Positions 8,756 to 16,381 of a DNA stretch of 64,000 bases are shown one piece after another. Source of the stretch: Pseudomonas sp. GOM6 (GTDB lineage Bacteria > Pseudomonadota > Gammaproteobacteria > Pseudomonadales > Pseudomonadaceae). The notes beneath the pieces were generated by a model, which was given only the letters and a program-made list of their open reading frames with translations, made no database searches and was not told where the DNA came from. A program made the translations under genes and the position numbers. The DNA is taken from assembly GCF_029537485.1 (NCBI RefSeq), contig NZ_JARPUS010000020.1, positions 1 to 64,000 of the forward strand, given 5' to 3'. Each line of letters starts with the position of its first letter. Positions within the stretch are counted from its first letter, which is position 1.

Positions 8756-8766
8756 GCTGTCTGGGG

Positions 8767-8973
8767 TCAGGCTGCTTCGGCGTACAGCTCGGGCAGGCTC
8801 AGGCCGGTGTGTTCGTCGATGTCGGGCAGGTCGTAGTGTTCATGCCCGCCAAGGGCGCAGTACACCAGCCAATGATGATCGTGCACATTGAAGGAAAGCT
8901 CTTCTACCACGGCTTCCACGTCGTCCAGCGAGTCGATCAGGTAGTCGGTATCAACAGGTTGTGGGTTGAGCAT
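8767..8973 (-). CDS. Small acidic hypothetical protein
   Basis: 68 residues, strongly acidic, with several His residues (NVHDHHWLVYCALGGHEHYD). The start at 8973 is supported by GGAGG 7 bases upstream; the frame stays open to 9048. No signal peptide or membrane helix. I do not recognise a family; the acidic character and His pairs might bind a metal, but that is only a guess. Confidence 0.65.
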   Translation of the reverse strand: MLNPQPVDTDYLIDSLDDVEAVVEELSFNVHDHHWLVYCALGGHEHYDLPDIDEHTGLSLPELYAEAA

Positions 8974-9294
8974 GGCGGTTCCTCCGCTATTAAAGTTGCC
9001 ATCGGTCATATAAAACGACTGATGGGTCACCATAGAGGTACCAAACACTAGGCCAGTGTTATGACGGTTTTCAGACGATTTGGTGATGAAGGCTAACGCT
9101 CGTCGGAAACGAAGCTTCTAAACAGTCACTTTCCAGTAGACTGCCGCCCGCCGAGCCCCCTCGGACTGTGAGTCCCGCGCCTTCTCCTGGTGCGCAATAT
9201 CGGCGCTTTGACCCGGCTAGCAGGCTGTTTGCGCCGCTCTTGCCTGCTTCTGGTGCCGGTTTTTCCTGTTTATGGTGCACTTGAGGTGATTTTC
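8974..9294. other. 321-bp intergenic region between divergent small genes
   Basis: No coding potential that I trust. The first 90 bases are AT-richer (around TATAAAACGACTG read on plus, 9009-9021) and probably hold the promoter of the minus-strand acidic protein; the remainder should hold the promoter of the membrane protein that starts at 9295. No dyad or repeat stands out. Confidence 0.4.
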
Positions 9295-9576
9295 GTGTCC
9301 CTGCAGTACCTCTGGACCCTGTTCTCGACCTATCCCGCACAAACCATCAATGCCCTGGCCCTGTTCTTCGCGGTGGCTGGCAGCTGGCTGCTGATGGCCA
9401 CTCGCCTGCGTGAGCAGCGCGCGATGGCGCGTCTGACTGCTGAGATGGATGAACTTGACGAACAGGCTTCGCTGCTGGACGAGCCAGCCCTGCGTATCAA
9501 TCGTTTCTTCTACCGTTTCTCGGCTGCAGCGCTAGGGGCAGCGCTGCTGCTGTCCTGGTACAGCACCGGCCTCTGA
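9295..9576 (+). CDS. Small membrane protein with two transmembrane helices
   Basis: 93 residues from GTG 9295, which has GAGGTG 6 bases upstream; the frame is open upstream to 9190 but the extension is Arg/Cys-rich and without SD. Two hydrophobic helices (about residues 14-31 and 74-90) flank a charged cytoplasmic or periplasmic section rich in Arg and Glu (RLREQRAMARLTAEMDELDE) that may form a coiled coil. No family recognised. A strong terminator follows. Confidence 0.65.
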   Translation: MSLQYLWTLFSTYPAQTINALALFFAVAGSWLLMATRLREQRAMARLTAEMDELDEQASLLDEPALRINRFFYRFSAAALGAALLLSWYSTGL

Positions 9577-9591
9577 CGGAAGCGGAAAAGA

Positions 9592-9619
9592 AAAACGGCA
9601 GCCCATGGGCTGCCGTTTT
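9592..9619. terminator. Bidirectional terminator
   Basis: Perfect palindrome CGGCAGCCCATGGGCTGCCG flanked by A and T tracts, between the small membrane-protein gene and the convergent acyltransferase gene. Confidence 0.9.
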
Positions 9620-9637
9620 CGTCTCCGCTGCAGCCGG

Positions 9638-10804
9638 CTACAGGGGGCGGCCGGTCTTGACCCGGTACTGGTTGCGCACCGGCATGGCGTACTGGCCGAT
9701 CAGCCAGGGGCGCTGTTCGGCAGGGCAGGCCGCCAGGCGGCGCTGCCACTCGGTGCGTGCCTTTTCCAGTTCGGCGGCAGGAAACAGCTGCTCGGCCGTG
9801 GGCACGTCGAGTTCGGCATCGCGGCTATCCCACTGGGCGTAGGCCAGGTAATGCACGGGGAACAGGCGGTAGCCGCTGAGAATATGCTGGTCCATCAGCG
9901 TGGCCAGTTGCTTGGCATCCTCGAAGCCTTCGCGTACCGGCGTGCCGAAGTGCACATGCACACGGCCTTTGTAGCCGGTGATACCGAGGGCGATGCTGGT
10001 ATCGTCCTCGCCCTGTGCCTTCTCGTAGCTGCCACTGGTGGCGCGGATCTGCAGTTCACGGGCCTTGGCCTGGTCACAGGGGTCGTATTCGTAGCTGATC
10101 GATACCGGTACCAGGTTGAGCGCGGCCAGGGCTTCGGCGAACGGCTCGTCCTTGCGACTCATGTGGAACATCTTGAGGATCGCCGAGTCGGTGCGGTCGT
10201 CACCGTCCTTGGCCCGGCCTTCGGCCTGGGCGATCCAGATCGACTGGCCTTCTTCGCGGATCGAGTGGTTGATGTAGCCGGACAGCAACTGGAAGGCCGC
10301 CAGCTTTTCACGGCGTCCGCTGATGTTGCGGTGCACGATGAAGCTCTTGTTCAGCCGCATCAGGTCGCTGACGAAGGGGCGCTGCAGCAGGTTGTCACCA
10401 ATGGCGATGCGTGGCGTCGGCAGGCCGGCGTGGAACACCGCATAGTTGACGAAGGCCGGGTCCATCACGATATCGCGGTGATTGGCCAGGAACAGATAGG
10501 GCGTGCCGGCCTTGAGTTGCTCCAGTCCGGAATAGGTCACGCCGTCGGTGGCCTGCTCGATGCTGTGGTCGACATAGGGCTCGATGCGCGCCTGCAGGGC
10601 ATCCACTGAAGCGATATCGGCCAGCTGCGAACGCAGGCGATGGGCTATAAGAGGTTTGAGCAGCCAGCCAAAAGGGCCGGCCAGGCGCGGAAAACGGAAG
10701 TGGGTGAGGGTGCCGAGAAAGGTGTCATCGCTCAACAGGCGCGCCAGTACGGCGGGGACTTCGTGGTCGGCATAGGGTCGGATGGAATCGAATTCGCCCA
10801 TCAT
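9638..10804 (-). CDS. Glycerophospholipid acyltransferase (PlsC/PlsB-like)
   Basis: 388 residues. The HX4D acyltransferase motif NHRDIVMD is visible at about residues 124-131, with IVHRNISG (glycerol-phosphate contact region) some 40 residues later and IWIAQAEGRAKDG, the third block of the family. It should transfer acyl groups to a lysophospholipid or glycerol-3-phosphate at the inner membrane; no clear membrane helix beyond amphipathic stretches. The start at 10804 (Met-Met) is preferred; the open frame to 10858 begins with TTG. The divergent CPXCG gene starts 95 bases away. Exact substrate unknown. Confidence 0.82.
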   Translation of the reverse strand: MMGEFDSIRPYADHEVPAVLARLLSDDTFLGTLTHFRFPRLAGPFGWLLKPLIAHRLRSQLADIASVDALQARIEPYVDHSIEQATDGVTYSGLEQLKAGTPYLFLANHRDIVMDPAFVNYAVFHAGLPTPRIAIGDNLLQRPFVSDLMRLNKSFIVHRNISGRREKLAAFQLLSGYINHSIREEGQSIWIAQAEGRAKDGDDRTDSAILKMFHMSRKDEPFAEALAALNLVPVSISYEYDPCDQAKARELQIRATSGSYEKAQGEDDTSIALGITGYKGRVHVHFGTPVREGFEDAKQLATLMDQHILSGYRLFPVHYLAYAQWDSRDAELDVPTAEQLFPAAELEKARTEWQRRLAACPAEQRPWLIGQYAMPVRNQYRVKTGRPL

Positions 10805-10898
10805 GTTCTCGTCGGTCGGCTGCTCGGAATGCCCGGTTGCATAAAGCGGGGCTTGCAATAGACCGGCGATTATACCGGCAAGTCACACGGAGGCCGTG

Positions 10899-11081
10899 AT
10901 GCTGGAAACACAGATGTATCAGTGTCCTTATTGTGGGGAAGCGGTGGAGGCTGTGCTCGATCTGTCTGGCGGTGATCAATGCTATGTCGAGGACTGTGCG
11001 GTGTGTTGCCGGCCGATTGTGTTCGATCTGCATACCGATGGTGTTGACTGGTCCCTGGATGTGCGGCGGGAGGACGATTGA
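10899..11081 (+). CDS. CPXCG-type cysteine-rich small protein
   Basis: 60 residues with two zinc-binding pairs, CPYC near residues 9-12 and CAVCC near 34-38, the arrangement of the CPXCG family. Probable zinc ribbon; no defined role. ATG 10899 is preceded by GGAGG with 6-base spacing. The stop codon is immediately followed by the ATG of the DUF2007 gene, so the two are translated from one mRNA. Confidence 0.85.
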   Translation: MLETQMYQCPYCGEAVEAVLDLSGGDQCYVEDCAVCCRPIVFDLHTDGVDWSLDVRREDD

Positions 11082-11342
11082 ATGCAGCGAATATATGAGC
11101 CGCAGGATCTGCTGGAAGCCGAGCTGCTGCTGGGCATGCTGGCCAGCGAGGGGGTGGATGCGCACCTCACCGGGCGGCATCTGCTGGGCGCCGTGGGGGA
11201 GTTGCCGGCGCTGGGCTTGCTCGGCCTGTGCGTGGAGGATCAGCAAGCCGAACGGGCGCGGGTGCTTATCGCCGCGTACAATGCCGCCGCGCCGCTGCCC
11301 GGCGAGGAGCCTGAGAGCTGCCCGGGCGTGCTGCTCTGTTGA
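11082..11342 (+). CDS. DUF2007 putative signal-transducing protein
   Basis: 86 residues, beginning MQRIYEPQDLLEAELLLGML with the later ALGLLGLCVEDQQAERARVLI; this is the DUF2007 pattern, a ferredoxin-like fold related to PII-type signalling domains by annotation only. Directly abuts the CPXCG gene, the two commonly travel together in pseudomonads. Soluble, cytoplasmic. Function not established. Confidence 0.8.
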   Translation: MQRIYEPQDLLEAELLLGMLASEGVDAHLTGRHLLGAVGELPALGLLGLCVEDQQAERARVLIAAYNAAAPLPGEEPESCPGVLLC

Positions 11343-11369
11343 TTTACTTCACTGGAACCCCTTTGCCGC

Positions 11370-11987
11370 ATGAGTGGACGCTACGCCCTGTTTCGCTGGC
11401 CGCAGGCCATTTCCGGCTTGCCGGGTTTTCCCGCCAATCTGGCGCAGCGCTGGAATCTGTCGCCCGGCGCCCAGGTGCTGTTCCTGCATCAGGCTGATGG
11501 TGAGTTGCAGGCGGCCGCTGGTCGCTGGGGGCTGACCCCGGCCTGGCTGGACGATTTCGCCAAGGCGCCGGCTCATGCCCGCGCCGAAACCCTGGCCGAA
11601 CAACCGATGTTTCGTGAGGCCTTTCGCCTGCGTCGCTGCGTGCTGCCGGCCAACGGTTTTTACGAGTGGCGCGGCCAGGCCAACCGCAAGCGCCCGTACT
11701 GGATGAGTAGCGAGGGCCTGCTGTATTGCGCGGGGGTCTGGGAGCTGTATCCGACCGCCGGACAGACCTACCTCAGCGTGGCGATGGTGACGCGCGAGGC
11801 CAGTTACCTGCGTCGCCCTTTACTGCTCGATCAGGCTGCGACCCGTATCTGGCTCGATCCGCAGGCCACGCCGGAACAGTTGCAGGTGGTGATGCAGGGC
11901 GCGCAGCCGCCGCTGCGTGAGCGGGCGTTGGCCAACCTGGTCAACGATCCGGCTTTCGAAGGGCCGGATTGTCTGACGCCGGCGTAG
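11370..11987 (+). CDS. SRAP-domain (YedK/HMCES-like) protein with degenerate active site
   Basis: 205 residues with overall SRAP layout: SGRYALF at the N-terminus, RWNLSPG near 27-33, AHARAET at 68-74, GFYEW at 96-100 and RRPLLL at 148-153. In active YedK/HMCES proteins, which cap abasic sites in single-stranded DNA, residue 2 is Cys, an Asn opens the NAR.E motif, Glu follows GWF/GFY and a His precedes R-x-P. Here residue 2 is Ser, the Asn is His69, Glu99 is kept, and the His-containing segment is deleted. DNA-contact arginines (Arg4, Arg71) remain. It may bind DNA without forming the thiazolidine crosslink. Start ATG is fixed by the family N-terminus. Its gene starts 27 bases after the DUF2007 gene. 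Confidence 0.82.
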   Translation: MSGRYALFRWPQAISGLPGFPANLAQRWNLSPGAQVLFLHQADGELQAAAGRWGLTPAWLDDFAKAPAHARAETLAEQPMFREAFRLRRCVLPANGFYEWRGQANRKRPYWMSSEGLLYCAGVWELYPTAGQTYLSVAMVTREASYLRRPLLLDQAATRIWLDPQATPEQLQVVMQGAQPPLRERALANLVNDPAFEGPDCLTPA

Positions 11988-12054
11988 GTGGTGGGCGGTC
12001 TGCGTCGGGCTTCGCTACGTTCAACCCGAGCAGCGATGCGGTAGCCGCCAAGGC

Positions 12055-12954
12055 TCAGTCGCTGAGGTGTTGGTATTCCGGGCGCTGGGCCAGGCCTTCT
12101 TTCAGTAGATCGACCAGCAGGCGCACCTTGGGTGACAGGTGGCGTTGCTGCGGGTAAAGCGCCCACACCGCCGTGTGTGGCGGGCGCTGCTGGGGCAGTA
12201 GGTCGACCAGCGCGCCACTGCGCAGGTGTGGTTGCACGTAGTAATCCGGCAGCTGGCACAGGCCGAAGCCGCGCAGCGCGGCATCGAGCACCGCTTCGCC
12301 GCTGTTGCAGCGCCAGTTGCCCTGTACCCGCTGGCTCAGTTCGCGTCCCTCCTGCTGAAAGGTCCAGTGATCGCTGCTGCCGATCAGGCAGTTGTGCCGG
12401 TTCAGTTCGGACAAGGAGTGCGGGCGACCGTAGCGCTCTAGATACTCGGGCGCTGCACACAGGTGCATGGCCCGCGGTGCCAGGCGGGTGGCGATCAGGC
12501 GCGAGTCCTGCAGGCGACCGAGGCGGATGGCCAGGTCCATGCCGCTGTGCAACAGGTCGAGCGTCTGGTTGCTCAGTTCGATCTCCACCCGCAGCTGGGG
12601 GTGGCGGGCCATGAACGCGTTGACCAGCGGCACGATGAAACGCTCGCCGTAGGCCACCGCGCAGGTCATGCGCAGCAGGCCCTTGGGTTCGTCGTTGAGG
12701 TCGCCGACGGCGCGCAGGGCTTCCTCGCGGGCGTCCTGCAGACGCTGGCAGTGCTGCAGAAAGGTCTGCCCGGCCTCGGTCAGCGTGACCTTGCGCGTGC
12801 TGCGGTAGAACAGGCGCGTCTGCAGGCGCTCTTCCAGGCGTGCCACCTGGCGGCTGACCTGCGAGGTAGACAGGCCCAGCCGTTTGGCAGCAGCGGCAAA
12901 CTGGCCCAGTTCGGCCACGGCGACGAATTCATCAAGGCCTTCCCAACGGCTCAT
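12055..12954 (-). CDS. LysR-family regulator divergent from frmA
   Basis: 299 residues: an N-terminal winged helix-turn-helix (about residues 4-63, with FAAAAKRLGLSTSQVSRQVARLEERL as recognition region) and a C-terminal effector domain beginning near residue 90. It is transcribed away from the glutathione-dependent formaldehyde dehydrogenase gene, with 106 bp between the starts, so it most likely controls frmA-fghA and itself. An 11-bp direct repeat and a LysR-type T-N11-A dyad lie in the intergenic region. Effector unknown. Confidence 0.92.
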   Translation of the reverse strand: MSRWEGLDEFVAVAELGQFAAAAKRLGLSTSQVSRQVARLEERLQTRLFYRSTRKVTLTEAGQTFLQHCQRLQDAREEALRAVGDLNDEPKGLLRMTCAVAYGERFIVPLVNAFMARHPQLRVEIELSNQTLDLLHSGMDLAIRLGRLQDSRLIATRLAPRAMHLCAAPEYLERYGRPHSLSELNRHNCLIGSSDHWTFQQEGRELSQRVQGNWRCNSGEAVLDAALRGFGLCQLPDYYVQPHLRSGALVDLLPQQRPPHTAVWALYPQQRHLSPKVRLLVDLLKEGLAQRPEYQHLSD

Positions 12955-12955
12955 G

Positions 12956-13005
12956 GATTATCCCTGTTTGGCAATAATGTTTTGCAAGTATGCCGATTAT
13001 CCCTG
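12956..13005. promoter_or_regulatory. Putative LysR operator between divergent lysR and frmA
   Basis: GATTATCCCTG occurs at 12956-12966 and again at 12995-13005, 39 bp apart start to start. Between them is TTGGCAATAATGTTTTGCAAG, an imperfect dyad (TTGGCAA/TTTGCAAG) of the kind LysR proteins bind. Inferred from position and pattern only. Confidence 0.5.
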
Positions 13006-13060
13006 GAAAGGCGCTGTTCTACACTCTCGCCACTTTGCCAAACCGCTGGAGAGAGAACTC

Positions 13061-14173
13061 ATGATCAAGTCCCGCGCCGCCGTGGCCTTCGGCCCGAACG
13101 AACCTCTGAAAATCGTCGAAGTGGATGTGGCGCCGCCCAAGGCCGGCGAGGTGCTGGTGCGCATCGTCGCCACCGGCGTGTGCCACACCGACGCTTACAC
13201 CCTGTCCGGTCAGGACAGCGAAGGCGTGTTCCCCTGCATCCTTGGCCACGAAGGCGGTGGCATCGTCGAGGCGGTGGGCGAGGGTGTCACCTCGGTCAAG
13301 GTCGGTGACCACGTGATCCCGCTGTATACGGCCGAGTGCCGCCAGTGCAAGTTCTGCACCTCGGGCAAGACCAACCTGTGCAGCTCGGTACGTGCCACCC
13401 AGGGCAAGGGCCTGATGCCGGACGGTACCAGCCGTTTCAGCTACAACGGTGAGCCGGTGTACCACTACATGGGCTGCTCGACCTTCTCCGAGTACACCGT
13501 GCTGCCGGAAGTCTCGGTGGCAGTGATCCCCAAGGAAGCGCCGCTGGAGAAGGTCTGCCTGCTCGGCTGTGGCGTGACCACCGGCATTGGTGCCGTGCTG
13601 AATACCGCGAAGGTGACCGAAGGCTCCACCGTGGCCATCTTCGGCCTCGGCGGCATCGGCCTGGCGGCGATCATCGGCGCCAAGATGGCCAAGGCCAGTC
13701 GCATCATTGCCATCGACATCAATCCGGCCAAGTTCGACGTGGCCCGAGAGCTGGGCGCGACCGATTTCGTCAATCCGAAGGATCACGCCAAGCCGATCCA
13801 GGACGTGATCGTCGAGATGACCGACGGCGGCGTTGACTACAGCTTCGAGTGTGTCGGCAACGTGCAGCTGATGCGCGCGGCGCTGGAGTGCTGTCACAAG
13901 GGCTGGGGCGAGTCGACCATTATCGGCGTGGCGCCGGCCGGCACCGAGATCAGCACCCGTCCGTTCCAGCTGGTCACCGGTCGCGTCTGGCGCGGTAGCG
14001 CCTTCGGCGGCGTGAAAGGCCGTACCGAGCTGCCCAACTATGTCGAGAAGGCGCAGAGCGGCGAGATCCCGCTGGACACCTTCATCACCCACACCATGGG
14101 CCTGGAGCAGATCAACGATGCCTTCGACCTGATGCACGAAGGCAAGAGCATCCGTACCGTCATCCATTTCTGA
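13061..14173 (+). CDS. frmA: S-(hydroxymethyl)glutathione dehydrogenase (class III ADH)
   Basis: 370 residues. Oxidises S-hydroxymethylglutathione, formed from formaldehyde and glutathione, to S-formylglutathione using NAD. Catalytic zinc ligands are seen in GVCHTD and GHEGGG; the structural zinc site is the four-Cys cluster in the loop CRQCKFCTSGKTNLC. The NAD-binding GLGGIGLAAI follows in the Rossmann domain. ATG 13061 is chosen by family N-terminus (MIKSRAAVAFGPNEPL) and the GGAGAGAG just upstream. First gene of frmA-fghA; a 9-bp hairpin separates the two. Confidence 0.96.
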   Translation: MIKSRAAVAFGPNEPLKIVEVDVAPPKAGEVLVRIVATGVCHTDAYTLSGQDSEGVFPCILGHEGGGIVEAVGEGVTSVKVGDHVIPLYTAECRQCKFCTSGKTNLCSSVRATQGKGLMPDGTSRFSYNGEPVYHYMGCSTFSEYTVLPEVSVAVIPKEAPLEKVCLLGCGVTTGIGAVLNTAKVTEGSTVAIFGLGGIGLAAIIGAKMAKASRIIAIDINPAKFDVARELGATDFVNPKDHAKPIQDVIVEMTDGGVDYSFECVGNVQLMRAALECCHKGWGESTIIGVAPAGTEISTRPFQLVTGRVWRGSAFGGVKGRTELPNYVEKAQSGEIPLDTFITHTMGLEQINDAFDLMHEGKSIRTVIHF

Positions 14174-14179
14174 GTTGCA

Positions 14180-14202
14180 GGCCGGGAGTATGGCTCCCGG
14201 CC
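14180..14202 (+). repeat. Intercistronic hairpin between frmA and fghA
   Basis: GGCCGGGAG, five bases, CTCCCGGCC: perfect 9-bp stem, no T-tract, 6 bases after the frmA stop. Likely an mRNA stability or attenuation element rather than a full terminator, since fghA begins 15 bases later. Confidence 0.6.
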
Positions 14203-14217
14203 TCGTCGAGGTTTGTC

Positions 14218-15063
14218 ATGACCCTTGAAATCGTTTCCAGCAACAAGAGCTTTGGCGGCTGGCACAAGCGCTATCGACATCGCTCCACCGCGCTCAACTG
14301 CGACATGGTGTTCGCCGTGTACCTGCCGCCGCAGGCCGAGCAGGGCGGCAAGTTCCCAGTGCTGTACTGGCTGAGCGGGCTGACCTGCACCGACGAAAAC
14401 TTCATGCAGAAGGCCGGTGCGCAGAAACTCGCCGCCGAGCTGGGCCTGATCATCGTTGCGCCGGACACCAGCCCGCGTGGCGAAGGCGTGCCGGATGATG
14501 CCAACAAGGCCTGGGACTTCGGTCTCGGCGCGGGCTTCTATATCAATGCCACTCAGGAGCCCTGGGCACGGCACTACCGTATGTACGACTACGTGGTGCA
14601 GGAGTTGCCGGCGCTGATCGAGGCCAACTTCCCGGCCAGCGACAAGCGCGGCATTGCCGGTCACTCCATGGGCGGTCACGGCGCGTTGATTTGCGCGTTG
14701 AAGAATCCGGGGCGTTATCAGTCGCTGTCGGCCTTTGCGCCGATCAGCAACCCTCTGGATTGCCCTTGGGGCGAGAAGGCGTTCTCCCATTACCTGGGGA
14801 GCGATCGTGCCCAGTGGCGAGAGTGGGATGCCTGTGCGCTATTGGCCGAGGCGAAGGAGAAGCTGCCGATCCTGGTCGACCAGGGCGATCGTGACGATTT
14901 TCTGGAGAACCAGTTAAAGCCCCAGGCTCTGCAGGCGGCCGCCGATGCGGCCGGTCACCCGTTGACGCTGCGTTTGCAGCCAGGCTATGACCATAGCTAC
15001 TACTTCATCGCCAGCTTTATCGATGACCACCTGCGGCATCACGCGCAGGCTTTGAGTCGCTGA
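14218..15063 (+). CDS. fghA: S-formylglutathione hydrolase
   Basis: 281 residues. Serine esterase that splits S-formylglutathione into formate and glutathione, completing formaldehyde detoxification begun by frmA. The nucleophile elbow GHSMGGHG sits at about residues 146-153; the acid Asp is in DQGDRDDF and the His in GYDHSYYF near 259. Length and the LSGLTCTDENF oxyanion region match the family. Ends at a strong terminator shared with dps. Confidence 0.96.
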   Translation: MTLEIVSSNKSFGGWHKRYRHRSTALNCDMVFAVYLPPQAEQGGKFPVLYWLSGLTCTDENFMQKAGAQKLAAELGLIIVAPDTSPRGEGVPDDANKAWDFGLGAGFYINATQEPWARHYRMYDYVVQELPALIEANFPASDKRGIAGHSMGGHGALICALKNPGRYQSLSAFAPISNPLDCPWGEKAFSHYLGSDRAQWREWDACALLAEAKEKLPILVDQGDRDDFLENQLKPQALQAAADAAGHPLTLRLQPGYDHSYYFIASFIDDHLRHHAQALSR

Positions 15064-15068
15064 GGCAG

Positions 15069-15094
15069 AAAAGGGCACCGCCGGGTGCCCTTTT
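15069..15094. terminator. Bidirectional terminator between fghA and dps
   Basis: AAAAGGGCACC, GCCG loop, GGTGCCCTTTT, followed by more T/C; lies between two convergent genes. Confidence 0.92.
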
Positions 15095-15105
15095 CTTTTC
15101 TCGGC

Positions 15106-15651
15106 TTATTCGCCCAGGCTGGAGCGCAGCATCCAGGCATTTTCCTCATGCACGCCGATGCGTGCGACCAGCATGTCGTGGGTGAACAGGTCGCCGGCTT
15201 CTTCCGCCAGTTCGGCGAACTCGCTCATGCGCCGGGCCACCGCCTCGTTGTCCTTGACCAGTTGCTGGATCATCTGCGCTGTGGCTTTGTGCGGCGCCTC
15301 GTTGTCGATCACCGTCAGCGCGCGAAAGGTCTCGGCCCCGGTGGGGACGAACTTGCCCAGGGCACGAATGCGCTCGGCAATTGCATCGGCCGCCTGATGC
15401 AGTTCGTTGTACTGCTCGTCAGTCAGTTTGTGCAGGCCATAGAAGTTCTGGCCTTGCACGTTCCAGTGCACGCCCAGCGTCTTCACATAGAGGGTGTAAC
15501 TGTCGGCCACGGCTTTGCTCAGCGCTTCGGCGACCTGTTCGCGGGCGCTGCTATCGACACTGGTGTTGATCGCCAGGCCATCACCCTTGGGTTTCTTGGC
15601 AACGGTCTTGGCCTTGGTTTTTGCGACTACCGGTTTTTTGGCTAGGGCCAT
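15106..15651 (-). CDS. Dps-family ferritin-like DNA-protection protein
   Basis: 181 residues. The first about 28 residues are Lys/Ala-rich (AKKPVVAKTKAKTVAKKPKG), an extended DNA-binding tail, and the rest is the Dps four-helix core with intersubunit ferroxidase residues in GVHWNVQGQNFYGLH and HQAADAIAERIRALG. Dps dodecamers oxidise and store iron and coat DNA during starvation or oxidative stress. ATG 15651 is preferred over an in-frame GTG 12 bases upstream because TGGAG is correctly spaced. Divergent from ispF; convergent with fghA. Confidence 0.92.
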   Translation of the reverse strand: MALAKKPVVAKTKAKTVAKKPKGDGLAINTSVDSSAREQVAEALSKAVADSYTLYVKTLGVHWNVQGQNFYGLHKLTDEQYNELHQAADAIAERIRALGKFVPTGAETFRALTVIDNEAPHKATAQMIQQLVKDNEAVARRMSEFAELAEEAGDLFTHDMLVARIGVHEENAWMLRSSLGE

Positions 15652-15907
15652 GATGGTCTCCACTCTTTGCTAGAAAGACGGTTCTATCGACTCGCCACCG
15701 GGCTGAAACATTCAACTTTTTTAAACAGGCTCCGGTGAGCAAGCGCCTGCCGCTGCTGTTCGTGGCTACCATGTTGGCCTCGAGGCAAGGCGCTGAGCGG
15801 CTCGGTGCCGGCGGCCTGCAGCGCATTTCGTCTTCGCCATTTGCGAATCGGTCGCACCACCTGTCCTTTCGGGTAGAATCCCGGCCCTGTTCAAAAGGGT
15901 AACGATC

Positions 15908-16381
15908 ATGCGTATTGGCCATGGCTATGACGTGCACCGGTTCGGCGAGGGTGACTTCATTACCCTCGGCGGCGTGCGTATTCCCCACAAGTTCGGTCTG
16001 ATTGCCCATTCCGACGGCGACGTGCTGTTGCATGCGCTGAGTGATGCGTTGCTCGGCGCCTGTGCGTTGGGGGATATCGGTAAGCACTTTCCCGACACCG
16101 ACCCCACCTTCAAGGGGGCCGACAGCCGTGCCCTGCTGCGTCATGTGCTGGGGCTGATCCAGGCCAAGGGGTATGTGGTCGGCAATATCGACGCCACCAT
16201 CATCGCTCAGGCGCCGAAGATGGCGCCGCATATCCAGACCATGCGTGAGCGAATCGCCGAAGATCTGCAGGTCGAGCTGGAGGCGGTCAACGTCAAGGCC
16301 ACTACGACCGAGAAGCTCGGTTTTACCGGGCGTGAGGAGGGCATCGCGGTTCACGCCGTGGCGCTGCTGTTCAAGGTATGA
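15908..16381 (+). CDS. ispF: 2-C-methyl-D-erythritol 2,4-cyclodiphosphate synthase
   Basis: 157 residues, the normal length. MEP-pathway enzyme forming the cyclic diphosphate on the way to isoprenoids. The metal-binding GHGYDVHRF near residues 5-13 (Asp and His ligands), AHSDGDVLLHALSDALLGA and the C-terminal TTEKLGFTGREEGIAV are diagnostic. The stop overlaps the truD start (ATGA), so ispF, truD and surE are translated from one message. Confidence 0.97.
   Translation: MRIGHGYDVHRFGEGDFITLGGVRIPHKFGLIAHSDGDVLLHALSDALLGACALGDIGKHFPDTDPTFKGADSRALLRHVLGLIQAKGYVVGNIDATIIAQAPKMAPHIQTMRERIAEDLQVELEAVNVKATTTEKLGFTGREEGIAVHAVALLFKV

Noticed and set aside
10869..10874. TATAAT on the minus strand upstream of the acyltransferase
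   Set aside because: No acceptable -35 at 16-18 bp and it overlaps the SD region of the divergent CPXCG gene; too weak to call as promoter.
11988..12054. TCGGG/CCCGA imperfect hairpin after the SRAP gene
   Set aside because: Stem is short and interrupted and has no T-tract; it may be a decayed intergenic repeat, but not enough to call a terminator.
13019..14167. Open frame of 382 codons antisense to frmA
   Set aside because: Low-complexity His/Ala/Asp product and complete overlap with a clear alcohol dehydrogenase gene.
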